Positions 43,536 through 52,677 are shown, numbered from the stretch's first letter. The stretch is 64,000 bases of DNA from Actimicrobium sp047621345 (GCA_047621345.1 JBLHLW010000001.1:124001-188000); one strand, 5' to 3'. Translations and numbers: made by a program. The notes: generated by a model not told the origin, from the letters alone.

Positions 43536-43578
43536 AAAAAAAATCCGGCCGTATCGCACAAGGCGAGACGGCCGGATT
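43536..43578 (-). terminator. Rho-independent terminator of the NRDE-family gene
   Basis: Read on the minus strand, two perfect 11-base arms (AATCCGGCCGT and its complement) with a 15-base loop are followed by a run of eight T. It lies 31 bases after the NRDE gene stop. Confidence 0.85.
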
Positions 43579-43608
43579 GTTTCAGATAACGCCTTGCTGG
43601 TCAGCGCA

Positions 43609-44334
43609 TCAGCAAATGACCCGCTCGCTGAGCGACGCCCGATCGGTTGTGTCGAGTCGAGCGATAGTCGATGCGCGTGTACCGTAATCCGGGGTTTCGA
43701 TGCACACCGCAGACAGTGCACGTTCGCGTTCGAGTGATAAACCGGTTTTCGGCAAGCGACAATCGGTCGCCTGGCGGGTGTCTGTCAGCATTTCGAAGAA
43801 TGCCTCATCGGTCGCGCCTTGGCAGAGCAGGCTGGCGAACTCAGCCTTGGTGCGGACCACTTTCGGCCACGGCGTATCGAGGCGGGCATTCGACAGGCCG
43901 TAAATCCCCGGTGAAATCGGTTGCCCGTTACGGACATCGTCGGCCGCCCGGTTTGAGTACCAGATCAGTTCATGCTGGTCGCCCACCAGCAGATTAAAGC
44001 CGTTGTAGTCGTCGCTGCCTTGCGCCAGTTGCGCGACATAGGCTTTTGCGGTCATCGTTCCGGTCAAAAAATCGGCGGCCAGTTCACCGCGCGACCTGGC
44101 GTCGTCGCGTTGATCGCCCGGCGCGCGGACATTGGTCAATGCCGCGAAGCGCCCTGTCTGGGTAATGCCCATCCAGGTGCCACCGCCTTGCAGGTCGCGC
44201 CCGGCAAACACCAGCGGGCTGTCGCTCCACCATCCGGCCGCAGCCGCGGGCCGGTCGTGATACTCATCGCGGTTGCCGGTGGCGATGAGCGGCATGCCAG
44301 GAACCACATGCCAGGCAAAAGTAATCAGGCACAT
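43609..44334 (-). CDS. NRDE family protein (TANGO2-like)
   Basis: A 241-residue protein of the TANGO2/NRDE family. It starts MCLITFAW, exposing Cys2 after Met removal as in Ntn-type folds, and has the naming motif ATGNRDEYHDRPA at residues 18-30. Further blocks are GGGTWMGITQTGRFAALTN and GIYGLSNARLDTPWPKV near 155. The function in bacteria is unknown; eukaryotic TANGO2 is tied to haem and lipid handling. It overlaps the DUF4936 gene upstream by ten bases and has its own terminator, so the three minus-strand genes from ygfZ to here may form one operon. Confidence 0.85.
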   Translation of the reverse strand: MCLITFAWHVVPGMPLIATGNRDEYHDRPAAAAGWWSDSPLVFAGRDLQGGGTWMGITQTGRFAALTNVRAPGDQRDDARSRGELAADFLTGTMTAKAYVAQLAQGSDDYNGFNLLVGDQHELIWYSNRAADDVRNGQPISPGIYGLSNARLDTPWPKVVRTKAEFASLLCQGATDEAFFEMLTDTRQATDCRLPKTGLSLERERALSAVCIETPDYGTRASTIARLDTTDRASLSERVIC

Positions 44335-44612
44335 ACGCTCACCTCCACAAATTGTTCGACATGACGATGCCCCTGCGCCATCGCGGTGACGCCTTCTTCG
44401 GCAGCGGCACGTTCGATGACGTCCTCGAAGCCGGCCGGGACGGCAAGATAAATTTCCATCCAGGTCTGCAAACCGTTTTTTTCTTCCGGTCGGCGTCGCA
44501 ACTGGGCACGAATGTCATAGCCAGCGTTGAGACGTTGCTGCAAGACGTCGACCCGCTGACGGGCCAGTGCCGCATCATCGGTGCGGATGGAGTAATAGAC
44601 GTAGATATCCAT
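44325..44612 (-). CDS. DUF4936 family protein
   Basis: A 95-residue soluble protein. It begins MDIYVYYSIR and has a ferredoxin-like alternation of strands and helices, with LRRRPEEKNGLQTWMEIYL in the middle. It resembles the DUF4936 family of beta-proteobacteria, which has no known function. The start at 44612 is preferred over a Met 18 bases upstream because the family begins at this point. It lies between ygfZ and the NRDE gene and overlaps the latter, suggesting co-expression. Confidence 0.7.
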   Translation of the reverse strand: MDIYVYYSIRTDDAALARQRVDVLQQRLNAGYDIRAQLRRRPEEKNGLQTWMEIYLAVPAGFEDVIERAAAEEGVTAMAQGHRHVEQFVEVSVCA

Positions 44613-44633
44613 GGCAGTGCGTGTCTCCATTGA

Positions 44634-45638
44634 TCAAACGGTGTCAGGCAGTGCGTAAGGCAGGGCAGTAAAGTGCAAAGCGGGTCCTTGTACGCCGAGG
44701 TGGATCGTGTCGGTGTCGAGGGTGGCAGTCTTGATTTCAACCAGACAGTGAAACAGGCCAGCATGGTCGCGTGCTGCGTTGACGATCATGCCGCACGGTT
44801 GTTCCGGGTCGCCAGCGGCAAACACTTCCATGCCGGCAGCCACGTCCGGTGCGCTGACCGAAGCCGGCAGCGTGCGGCGTTTGAGCTTGCCGAGATACTG
44901 GCTGCGCGCGACGATTTCCTGACCCGGATAGCATCCTTTGCGGAAATTGACCCCGCCGATCGCTTCCAGATTGACCATTTGCGGAACGAATTTTTCCTGC
45001 GTTGCCAGCGTGATGTGCGGCACAGCGGCGAGGATCTCGGTCAACCGCCATTGTTCGATACCGGCTTGATGCAGGGATGTTTTTAGTTGCGGCCAGGCGG
45101 CGATGGCCGTCTCTGGCGTCGTGATCCATTGATAGCGTGCCGTGGTACCAGCATCGGCCAGACGGATCAGCGTACCGGCAGCGTTCTCGAGTTTCGCATA
45201 CGGCGCAGCGGGTAGTTGCGGAAACCAGCTTGCCAGTGCAGTGCCGACAGCGTCGCCGCCAAGTCCGATGATGGCGTTCGATTCGGTGATGTCGGCGCTT
45301 TTTGCCTTGGCACGCATGACAAACATTTGCAGGCGTTTTTGGATGGACGGCTGGATGTCGCGCGCCAGTTCGAGCACGATGGCGCTGGCGTTGCGCCACA
45401 TCATGAAGGATGCCAGCAGGCGACCTTTCGGTGTGCAGTAGCCAGCCAGACGGGCTTCATCCGGGCCGAGGTGCTCGACGTCATTGGTCAGTTGGTTATG
45501 CAGAAAATTAGCGGCGTCATCGCCTTCGAAGGCGATCAGGCCGAGGTCGGTGAGTGCGGAAAAGAAGCTGTCGGACGCGGTCACTGTCGTGCCGGGAAGC
45601 TGATTTTCCTGCGCGATGAATTGGTGCCAATTGGTCAT
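44634..45638 (-). CDS. ygfZ: Folate-binding protein YgfZ, Fe-S cluster assembly factor
   Basis: A 334-residue member of the GcvT-like fold that supports repair or assembly of certain Fe-S enzymes and uses tetrahydrofolate. The diagnostic motif KGCYPGQEIVAR, with its essential Cys, is near residue 233, and FLHNQLTNDVEHL is near 45. Length matches the family. It is divergent from mltG, with about 100 bases between, and is the first of a three-gene minus-strand group. Substrates here might include the radical SAM enzymes, but that is not shown. Confidence 0.9.
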   Translation of the reverse strand: MTNWHQFIAQENQLPGTTVTASDSFFSALTDLGLIAFEGDDAANFLHNQLTNDVEHLGPDEARLAGYCTPKGRLLASFMMWRNASAIVLELARDIQPSIQKRLQMFVMRAKAKSADITESNAIIGLGGDAVGTALASWFPQLPAAPYAKLENAAGTLIRLADAGTTARYQWITTPETAIAAWPQLKTSLHQAGIEQWRLTEILAAVPHITLATQEKFVPQMVNLEAIGGVNFRKGCYPGQEIVARSQYLGKLKRRTLPASVSAPDVAAGMEVFAAGDPEQPCGMIVNAARDHAGLFHCLVEIKTATLDTDTIHLGVQGPALHFTALPYALPDTV

Positions 45639-45737
45639 GGATTCCCTTATAAAGTCCGTAAGGTTTTGGGTTATGCGTTTATCATTCTGGGTTGATTATA
45701 GATGCGGGGATGACATTTTGTCGGAACCAACAAACTG

Positions 45738-46727
45738 ATGAGATTTTTGAAGACACTATTTTGGCTAATGATGGTTGCCCTGTTCGGTGCTGCGGGTGGT
45801 TTCGCTTACTGGACGCAACAACCTGTGTTGGCGCCCGGCGCATCCGCTGTGGACTTTGCGATTGAACCGGGTAGCGGCTTGCGCAGCGTGGCAGATCAAA
45901 TCGCTGCCCGGCCTATCCCGCTACAACCCTTGCTGTTCGAAGCGCTGGTGCGGTTGACTGGCAAGGATGGCCAGATCAAGGCCGGTCACTATGCGCTCAA
46001 GCCAGGCACCACGCCGCACCGGTTGGTCGGGCAGTTAGTGCGAGGCGAGTTTGCGCAAGAATCGCTGGTCATTATCGAGGGTTGGACCTTTCGCCAGATG
46101 CGTCAGGCGATCGTCGATAATCCTGCCTTGAAGCACGATACGGCGACGCTGACCGACAAGGAGTTGCTCGGTAAAGTGACCACCGACTACACGCTCCCGG
46201 AAGGGTTGTTTTTTCCTGATACCTACTTGTTTGCCAAAGGCGCGAGTGACCTGCAAGTGTATCGGCAGGCCCATGCAGAAATGCTCAAGCGGCTTGATCA
46301 GGCCTGGGCGCAACGCGATACATCGTTGCCCTACAAGACCCCTTATGAAGCATTGACGATGGCATCCATCATCGAAAAAGAAACGGGTCAAAAAGCCGAG
46401 CGGGGACTGATCGCCGGCGTCTTCGTCAATCGTCTGAAAATCGGCATGTTGTTGCAGACCGATCCGACCGTCATCTACGGCATGGGCGAAAAATTTCAGG
46501 GCAATATTCGCAAGCGCGACTTGCTGACCGACACCCCGTTCAACACGTATTTGCGAGCAGGTTTACCACCGTCGCCGATTGCGTTGCCGGGCAACGATGC
46601 ACTCAACGCCGCGCTCAGGCCAGAGCGCACCGATGCGCTGTATTTTGTGGCGCGCGGCGATGGCACCAGTGTTTTTTCCAGCAACCTGCCCGATCATAAT
46701 CGGGCAGTTAACCGCTTCCAGCGTTAG
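45738..46727 (+). CDS. mltG: Endolytic murein transglycosylase
   Basis: A 329-residue inner-membrane protein that cuts nascent glycan strands and sets their length. Residues about 8-26 form the single membrane anchor. A LysM-like part follows, then the YceG core with the catalytic Glu in MASIIEKETGQ near residue 212. LPEGLFFPDTYLF, LQTDPTVIYGMG and NTYLRAGLPPSPIALPG are also characteristic. tmk begins nine bases after the stop. The mltG-tmk-holB order is widespread in proteobacteria and supports the assignment. Confidence 0.93.
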   Translation: MRFLKTLFWLMMVALFGAAGGFAYWTQQPVLAPGASAVDFAIEPGSGLRSVADQIAARPIPLQPLLFEALVRLTGKDGQIKAGHYALKPGTTPHRLVGQLVRGEFAQESLVIIEGWTFRQMRQAIVDNPALKHDTATLTDKELLGKVTTDYTLPEGLFFPDTYLFAKGASDLQVYRQAHAEMLKRLDQAWAQRDTSLPYKTPYEALTMASIIEKETGQKAERGLIAGVFVNRLKIGMLLQTDPTVIYGMGEKFQGNIRKRDLLTDTPFNTYLRAGLPPSPIALPGNDALNAALRPERTDALYFVARGDGTSVFSSNLPDHNRAVNRFQR

Positions 46728-46736
46728 AAACCTCTG

Positions 46737-47354
46737 ATGTCACCTCCCAACAAGCCTGCATTCATTACTTTCGAAGGTATCGACGGCGCCGGTAAATCCA
46801 GCCACATCAACTTTGTGGTCGAGTCGCTGGTGGCGCGCGGCCTGCGCGTAACAAGTACGCGCGAGCCGGGCGGCACCGCGCTCGGCGAGCAATTACGCAC
46901 GGTATTGCTGCACCAGAAGATGCACCTTGAAACCGAAGCCTTGTTGATGTTTGCCAGTCGACGTGAGCATCTGGCGCAAGTGATTGAACCGGCTCTGGCG
47001 CGCGGCGACTGGGTGGTGTCGGATCGTTTCACTGATGCGACGTTTGCTTATCAGGGCGGCGGGCGGCACTTGTCGCGGGAAAAACTGGAGCAGCTCGAAC
47101 AATGGGTCCATCCGCATCTGCAACCTGATCTGACCTTACTGTTCGATGTGCCGCTAGACGTCGCGCGCGCACGGCTCGATGCGACCCGTTCGCTGGATAA
47201 ATTCGAGCAGGAGCAGGAAGCTTTTTTTGCCGGCGTGCGTGGCGAATACCTGCGTCGCGCGGCGCAATTTCCGGCGCGGTTCCGGATTATCGACTCGACG
47301 CAATCGATGGCCGATGTGCGCGCGGTCTTGGCAGCTATCGTTGCAGGCTTGTGA
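46737..47354 (+). CDS. tmk: Thymidylate kinase
   Basis: A 205-residue kinase that phosphorylates dTMP to dTDP. The P-loop is FEGIDGAGKSSH near residues 12-23. The dTMP-binding Arg is in STREPGGT near 40-47 and in SDRFTDATFAYQGGGR near 96-111. The LID region (ARARLDATRSLDKFEQE) carries the Arg residues usual for this enzyme type. It is essential, complete and placed between mltG and holB, as expected. It starts nine bases after mltG, so it is in the same transcript. Confidence 0.95.
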   Translation: MSPPNKPAFITFEGIDGAGKSSHINFVVESLVARGLRVTSTREPGGTALGEQLRTVLLHQKMHLETEALLMFASRREHLAQVIEPALARGDWVVSDRFTDATFAYQGGGRHLSREKLEQLEQWVHPHLQPDLTLLFDVPLDVARARLDATRSLDKFEQEQEAFFAGVRGEYLRRAAQFPARFRIIDSTQSMADVRAVLAAIVAGL

Positions 47355-47408
47355 AACTGAACAGGAAAGATCCCGATTGATGATGCACTCGACGCGGACA
47401 GGCAGCCT

Positions 47409-48449
47409 ATGGCGATGACGATTTATCCGTGGCAACAGGACGCCTGGGAGCAGTTACATGCGCTGCGTGGAAGATTGCCGCACGCGATTCTTTTGCATGG
47501 CAATAAGGGTATCGGCAAGACCGATTTCGCCCAAGCCTACGCCGCGTCGCTGTTGTGCGAGAGTCCGCAGAGCGATGGTCGCGCGTGTGGCACGTGTCTG
47601 TCGTGTGGCTGGTTCGAACAATATGCCCATCCCGATTATCGTCGCGTGCGACCAGAAATACTGGACGGTGGCGAGGTGGCCGATGACGGCGAGGCAACTG
47701 AGTCGGATGAGGGGAAAAAAACCGCCAAGGCCAGCAAAACGCCGTCGAAAGAAATCCGTATCGAACAGATTCGGGCGCTGGCTGATTTCATGAATATCTC
47801 GACGCATCGCAACGGCAAGCGCGTGGTATTGCTGTATCCGGCCGAAGCGTTGAATACGATCTCGGCGAATGCGCTGCTCAAGACGCTGGAAGAGCCACCA
47901 CCGGATACCGTGTTCCTGATGGTCTCGAATAGTCTGGACCGATTGCTGCCAACGATTTTGTCGCGCTGTCGCAAGTTTGCGTTGCCGATGCCATCGACAG
48001 CGGTGGCGCTGGACTGGCTCGCCCAGCAGCGGGTCAAGGAGGGCGACATGTGGCTGGCCGAGCAGGGCGGTGCGCCCCTGGCGGCGCTCGAACAGGCGCA
48101 GGCGGGTTCGCATGATCATCAGGATGAATTGCTGACGATGCTGGCGCGACCATCGGTGGAGGCGGCGCTGAAAGCGGCCGAAAAACTGCAGAAGGCACCG
48201 GTGGTTGAGCTCGTCGTGTGCCTGCAACGCTGGTTGCATGATGTATTCTCAGTCAAGCTTAGTGGCAAACTCCGTTACTATCCATGTAGGCACAGCGAGC
48301 TTGTTGCGCTGGCTGCCCGGGTCAACTTGCCGGATTTATTGAGTGCCATCGATCTGGCTAGCGAGCGTCGTGCGATTGCACAGCACCCGCTGGCTGCCAG
48401 ATTATTTATCGAAGACATGTTGCTCGATTACACGCATATTTTTTCATAG
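47409..48449 (+). CDS. holB: DNA polymerase III subunit delta'
   Basis: A 346-residue clamp-loader subunit. The AAA+ N-terminal domain has a P-loop-like GNKGIGKTDFA near residue 32 and a zinc module (CESPQSDGRACGTCLSCGW). SRC (in LPTILSRCRKF) is near 182. An acidic, Lys-rich insert of about 30 residues (EATESDEGKKTAKASK) lies between the zinc module and IRIEQIRAL, longer than in E. coli. The C-terminal collar domain is helical. ATG 47409 is supported by the typical text IYPWQQDAWEQL. Confidence 0.92.
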   Translation: MAMTIYPWQQDAWEQLHALRGRLPHAILLHGNKGIGKTDFAQAYAASLLCESPQSDGRACGTCLSCGWFEQYAHPDYRRVRPEILDGGEVADDGEATESDEGKKTAKASKTPSKEIRIEQIRALADFMNISTHRNGKRVVLLYPAEALNTISANALLKTLEEPPPDTVFLMVSNSLDRLLPTILSRCRKFALPMPSTAVALDWLAQQRVKEGDMWLAEQGGAPLAALEQAQAGSHDHQDELLTMLARPSVEAALKAAEKLQKAPVVELVVCLQRWLHDVFSVKLSGKLRYYPCRHSELVALAARVNLPDLLSAIDLASERRAIAQHPLAARLFIEDMLLDYTHIFS

Positions 48450-48461
48450 GATGCCCTGTTC

Positions 48462-48833
48462 ATGGCAGAACTTCCCCCTACAACGGCAGGCGTCGGCAGG
48501 CCATCGGTGCTGTCGTTGGCCATCAAGGAAAAATCCGCCCTGTATGCGGCTTACATGCCCTTCCTGACGAACGCCGGAATTTTCGTTCCAACCAACAAGT
48601 CCTACCGAATCGGCGATGAAATCTACCTGATCCTGAGCCTGATGGATGATCAGAGCAAATACCCGATTGCCGGCAAAGTGGCCTGGATCACACCGGCCGG
48701 CGCCAACAATAACAAGGCGCAAGGCATCGGCGTGCATTTGCCGGCGGACGACAGTGGACTGCGCGTCCGTCAGCGCATTGAAGAATTGCTGGGCGCGGCA
48801 CTCGGTTCGTCGCGCGCCACCCACACCTTGTAA
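48462..48833 (+). CDS. pilZ: Type IV pilus-type PilZ domain protein
   Basis: A 123-residue single PilZ domain: SLAIKEKSALYAAYMPFL near residue 17, GIFVPTNKSYRIGDEIYLIL near 39 and a GIGVHLP end. Like the Pseudomonas PilZ protein, it lacks an obvious RxxxR plus D/NxSxxG pair for c-di-GMP binding, so it may act by protein contact, for example with a pilus ATPase. It follows holB by 12 bases, the usual place of pilZ in proteobacteria. It may link to the type IV pilus system at the end of the window. Confidence 0.88.
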   Translation: MAELPPTTAGVGRPSVLSLAIKEKSALYAAYMPFLTNAGIFVPTNKSYRIGDEIYLILSLMDDQSKYPIAGKVAWITPAGANNNKAQGIGVHLPADDSGLRVRQRIEELLGAALGSSRATHTL

Positions 48834-48860
48834 TTCCACTCCTACCGGACCCTTTTGCTG

Positions 48861-49361
48861 ATGTCACTGACTCACCGCCTTGCCCTGATCGCCGACCTGC
48901 CCGCCATCGTCGCCATATACAACAGCACCGTCGCTTCGCGTGAAGTGACTGCGGACACCGACCCGATCACGGTCCAATCGCGCCTGGCGTGGTTTGCCGA
49001 GCACGACCCGCAACGTCGCCCTTTATGGGTGGTCGAGGATAGCCGGGGCCACGTGATTGGCTGGCTCTCGTATTCGAATTTTTATGGTCGTCCGGCGTAT
49101 TCCGGCACGGCCGAGCTGTCGATTTATATCGACGAAGCGGCGCGTGGAAAAGGTCTTGGACGTTATCTGCTCACCGAAGCGATTGCCTTCGCGCCACGGA
49201 TTGCGGTGCACACCTTGCTCGGATTTATCTTTGGTCACAACGTCGCCAGTCTTGCCTTGTTCGATCGCTTCGGATTTGCGCGCTGGGCAGAGATGCCCGG
49301 CGTGGCAACGCTCGACGGTATCGAGCGCGACTTGATCATCCTCGGTAAGCGGGTCGCCTGA
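48861..49361 (+). CDS. GNAT family N-acetyltransferase (phosphinothricin/methionine sulfoximine type)
   Basis: A 166-residue acetyltransferase. The acetyl-CoA loop is EAARGKGLGRYLL near residues 94-106. AIYNSTVASREVTADTDP near 19 and the late ASLALFDRFGFARWAEMPGV place it near the PAT/MsrA-type GNATs that acetylate amino-acid-like compounds such as methionine sulfoximine. The true substrate is unknown. ATG 48861 follows pilZ by 27 bases in the same direction; tatD follows by 18 bases. Confidence 0.85.
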   Translation: MSLTHRLALIADLPAIVAIYNSTVASREVTADTDPITVQSRLAWFAEHDPQRRPLWVVEDSRGHVIGWLSYSNFYGRPAYSGTAELSIYIDEAARGKGLGRYLLTEAIAFAPRIAVHTLLGFIFGHNVASLALFDRFGFARWAEMPGVATLDGIERDLIILGKRVA

Positions 49362-49379
49362 CGCAGGTACAATCGCGGC

Positions 49380-50159
49380 ATGTATATCGATTCCCACTGC
49401 CACATTAATTTTCCGGAACTGGCTGCGCGCCTGCCGGAAATCCTCGACAAGATGGCCGAGAACAAGGTCACGCACGCATTGTGCGTCTCGGTCGACTTGC
49501 CCGACTTCCCACAAGTACTTGATCTCGCCGAACGCTATGACCATATTTACGCGTCGGTTGGTGTGCATCCCGATTATGTCGATACGCCTGAGCCTAGCGT
49601 CGAACAACTCGTGACGCTGTCGCATCATCCGAAGATCGTCGCCATCGGTGAAACCGGGCTGGATTATTTTCGTCTGACCGGTGATCTGGAGTGGCAGCGT
49701 GAACGGTTCCGGGTGCATATCCGCGCGTCGCGGGCGACCGGCAAGCCGCTCATCATCCACACCCGCGCCTCCTCCGAAGACACCATCCGCATCATGCAAG
49801 AAGAGGGCGCGGGCACCAATGCTGGCGGTGCAGGCGGCGTGATGCATTGCTTTACCGAGTCGCTGGCAGTGGCCGAGGCGGCCATTGCAATGGGTTTTTA
49901 CATCTCGTTTTCAGGCATCGTGACATTCAAGAGCGCCAAGGAGTTGCAGGCCGTGGCGTTGGCCGTGCCGCTGGAAAACATGCTCATCGAAACGGACTCG
50001 CCGTATTTGGCGCCGGTACCGCATCGCGGCAAGATGAACGAGCCCGCGCTGGTGCGACATGTCGCTGAATTTATCGCCAGCCTGAAGGGGGTGCCGGTCG
50101 AGCAGGTTGCTCAACAGACCACCGACAATTTTTTCAAGCTGTTTGGGATGGCGCGATGA
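49380..50159 (+). CDS. TatD family metal-dependent hydrolase
   Basis: A 259-residue TIM-barrel hydrolase. Metal and active-site residues are in DSHCHINF (residues 4-11), GETGLDYF near 97, IIHTRASSEDT near 133, MHCFTES near 163 and LIETDSPYLAPVPHRGK near 207. Family members act as 3'-5' deoxyribonucleases or D-aminoacyl-tRNA deacylase-like enzymes. The position after holB-pilZ is common. The stop overlaps the start of the ankyrin gene by four bases (ATGA). Confidence 0.9.
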   Translation: MYIDSHCHINFPELAARLPEILDKMAENKVTHALCVSVDLPDFPQVLDLAERYDHIYASVGVHPDYVDTPEPSVEQLVTLSHHPKIVAIGETGLDYFRLTGDLEWQRERFRVHIRASRATGKPLIIHTRASSEDTIRIMQEEGAGTNAGGAGGVMHCFTESLAVAEAAIAMGFYISFSGIVTFKSAKELQAVALAVPLENMLIETDSPYLAPVPHRGKMNEPALVRHVAEFIASLKGVPVEQVAQQTTDNFFKLFGMAR

Positions 50160-50812
50160 GGCTGTTGCATCGACGGCGGTTACTTGGCCTGTTGCTGGTA
50201 GGCGTAATCCTGCCGGTATCGGCAGGTTCCTACGAGGATTTCTTTTTTGCGGTGCGTAATGATAATGCCAGCAAGGTCAGCCAGTTGTTGCAGCGGGGTT
50301 TCGATCCGAATACGATCGACGCCGATCGTGGCGAAACGGGGTTGATGCTGGCGCTGCGCGGTGACAGTCTGCGGGTTGCCGATGTCTTGATGAAGGCACC
50401 GGGAGTCGACCTCGAAGCCCGCGCGCGCAATGGCGATACAGCGCTGATGACCGCGGCTTACAAGGCGGATATGGCAGCCGTGCAAGCGCTACTGGAGCGC
50501 AAGGCCGAAGTCAATCGTCCCGGCTGGACTGCGCTGCACTATGCCGCCACCGTGGGTGCCAATGACATCGTGCAGTTACTGCTGGATCGGTACGCCTACA
50601 TCGACGCCGAATCGCCCAACAAGACCACGCCGATCATGATGGCGGCGCGCAGCGGTCACATCCTCACTGTCAAATTGCTGCTCGATGCGGGTGCCGATGC
50701 GACGCTCAAAAATGATGCCGGGATGACGGCCATCGACCTCGCCAAAAAGTTCGAGCATGCCGATATTGCCGAGGGGCTGGCGTGGCGTATCAAGCGCGCT
50801 ACGAAAAAGTAG
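50156..50812 (+). CDS. Exported ankyrin-repeat protein
   Basis: A 218-residue protein with a signal peptide (RRRLLGLLLVGVILPVSAG), then about five ankyrin repeats from residue 35 to 210, such as NGDTALMTAAYKADMAAVQALL and GWTALHYAATVGANDIVQLLL. The mature form should be periplasmic and bind a protein partner. Genes for such proteins after tatD are common in Burkholderiales; the partner is unknown. The stop codon TAG lies inside the first base block (GTAGGG) of the downstream palindromic repeat. Confidence 0.88.
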   Translation: MRLLHRRRLLGLLLVGVILPVSAGSYEDFFFAVRNDNASKVSQLLQRGFDPNTIDADRGETGLMLALRGDSLRVADVLMKAPGVDLEARARNGDTALMTAAYKADMAAVQALLERKAEVNRPGWTALHYAATVGANDIVQLLLDRYAYIDAESPNKTTPIMMAARSGHILTVKLLLDAGADATLKNDAGMTAIDLAKKFEHADIAEGLAWRIKRATKK

Positions 50813-51040
50813 GGTGGGCACGCTGTTGTGCCCACGCGAGCGCGTCGCTGGCGGGATTCAATGTGACGTTTGCGGTGCGCGCGCGTGGGCACGATGAGGC
50901 CGTGCCCACCCTACGGGTTCGGGCGAATGGTAGGGTGAGCACGCTGTTGTGCCCACGCGAGCGCATCGCTGGCGGGATTCAATGCGACGTTTGCAGTGCG
51001 CGCGCGTGGGCACGATGAGGCTGTGCCCACCCGATGGGTT
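50809..51040. repeat. Tandem 121-bp duplication of a REP-like palindrome pair
   Basis: Copy 1 begins at 50809 and copy 2 at 50930, differing at about eight positions. Each has GTAGGGTGGGCACG...GTGCCCACGCG, a 45-base spacer (containing CGCTGGCGGGATTCAATG) and a facing unit CGCGTGGGCACG...GTGCCCACC. Copy 1 supplies the stop codon of the ankyrin gene. The 257-base gap to the next gene contains nothing else. Confidence 0.85.
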
Positions 51041-51069
51041 GGTGCGCCGTTGTGCACACCATATGATGA

Positions 51070-52677
51070 TTACTGCCGTGCCATGATGCTTAACGCGACG
51101 GCTTCGGCGACTTTGATGCCATCGACCGCTGCTGACAGGATGCCGCCGGCGTAACCTGCACCTTCACCGGCCGGGAACAAGCCGACCGTATTGATGCTCT
51201 GGCAATCATGCTCATTGCGCTTGATGCGGATCGGTGACGAGGTGCGCGTTTCGACGCCAGTCAGGACCGCATCTTGCATCGCGAAGCCGTGAATCTGCTT
51301 GTCGAATTCAGGCAAGGCTTCGCGGATTGCATCGATGGCGTAGCGGGGTAATGCGGTGTTGAGGTCGCCCAACTGCACGCCCGGCGTGTAGGACGGTGTC
51401 ACGGCACCCAGCGCCACCGACGGGCGATCGGCGATGAAGTCACCGACCAGTTGACCAGGCGCACTGTAATTACGTCCCCCCAGCTCGTAGGCTTGCGACT
51501 CCCAATGCCGCTGGAATTCGAGTCCGGCCAGTGGTCCGCCCGGATAATCGGCCGGCGTAATGCCGACCACGATGCCGCTGTTGGCATTGCGCTCGTTGCG
51601 CGAATACTGGCTCATGCCATTGGTGACGACGCGACCCGGCTCCGAGGCGGCGGCCACCACGGTGCCGCCCGGGCACATGCAAAAGCTGTAGACCGAGCGC
51701 CCATTGCTCGCGTGATGCACCAGTTTGTAATCGGCAGCGCCCAGCACAGGATGCCCGGCATTGGGACCAAGCCGGCTGCGGTCGATCACCGATTGCGGGT
51801 GCTCGATACGAAAGCCGACCGAAAAGGCTTTCGCTTCAATGTAGACGCCGCACCGATCCAGCATTTCAAAGGTGTCACGCGCGCTGTGACCGATGGCTAG
51901 CACCACGTGATCGCTGTGCAGCGTGGTGCCGTCAGACAGGGTCAAGCCCTGCACCTGACCATTCTCGATGAGCAAGTCATCAACCCGGCTCTGGAAACGG
52001 AACTCGCCGCCCAGACCTTCGATGGTGGCGCGCATTTCCTCGACCATCTTGACCAGACGGAAGGTGCCGATGTGGGGCTTGCTGACGAAGACGATTTCCG
52101 GCGGTGCACCAGCTTTGACGAACTCCATCAAGACCTTGCGACCGAAATGTTTTGAGTCCTTGATCTGGCTATACAACTTGCCATCCGAAAAAGTCCCGGC
52201 ACCTCCCTCACCAAATTGCACGTTCGATTCCGGATGCAGCTCGCGCTTGCGCCACAGGCCGAAGGTGTCTTTGGTCCGCTCACGCACCGACTTGCCGCGT
52301 TCGAGGATGATTGGCTTGAAACCCATTTGCGCGAGGATTAATCCGGCGAACAACCCGCAGGGGCCGGTGCCGATGACCAGCGGCCGTGAGCGCAAATGCG
52401 CCGGTGCCGTGGCGACGAAATGGTAGCTGGTGTCCGGTGCAGGCATCACCAACCGGTTGCCGCCGACGCGTTGCAGCACGGCCGGCTCATCGGTGACTTC
52501 CACATCCAGCGAATAAATCATCAGGATGGCGTTTTTTTTGCGGGCGTCATAACTGCGTTTGAAGACGCTGATTCGAATCAGCTCCGTGGCCGGTATTCCC
52601 AGTCGCGCCAGCACGGCATCTTGCAGCGCGGTTTCAGGGTGGTCGAGCGGAAGTTGGATTTCGTTCAGTCGCAGCAT
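51070..52677 (-). CDS. NAD(P)/FAD-dependent dehydrogenase
   Basis: A 535-residue flavoprotein of the family often called FAD-dependent uncharacterised protein. The FAD motif is VIGTGPCGLFAGLILA near residues 103-118. It is preceded by a 100-residue N-terminal ferredoxin-like part (AVLARLGIPATELIRISVFKR). Other blocks are VQFGEGGAGTFSDGKLY near 157, FCMCPGGTVVAAASE and the final GEGAGYAGGILSAAVDGI. The reaction is unknown. The start at 52677 is preferred to an upstream Met because MLRLNEIQLPL begins the conserved part. It ends near the palindromic repeats and is divergent from mshQ. Confidence 0.87.
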   Translation of the reverse strand: MLRLNEIQLPLDHPETALQDAVLARLGIPATELIRISVFKRSYDARKKNAILMIYSLDVEVTDEPAVLQRVGGNRLVMPAPDTSYHFVATAPAHLRSRPLVIGTGPCGLFAGLILAQMGFKPIILERGKSVRERTKDTFGLWRKRELHPESNVQFGEGGAGTFSDGKLYSQIKDSKHFGRKVLMEFVKAGAPPEIVFVSKPHIGTFRLVKMVEEMRATIEGLGGEFRFQSRVDDLLIENGQVQGLTLSDGTTLHSDHVVLAIGHSARDTFEMLDRCGVYIEAKAFSVGFRIEHPQSVIDRSRLGPNAGHPVLGAADYKLVHHASNGRSVYSFCMCPGGTVVAAASEPGRVVTNGMSQYSRNERNANSGIVVGITPADYPGGPLAGLEFQRHWESQAYELGGRNYSAPGQLVGDFIADRPSVALGAVTPSYTPGVQLGDLNTALPRYAIDAIREALPEFDKQIHGFAMQDAVLTGVETRTSSPIRIKRNEHDCQSINTVGLFPAGEGAGYAGGILSAAVDGIKVAEAVALSIMARQ

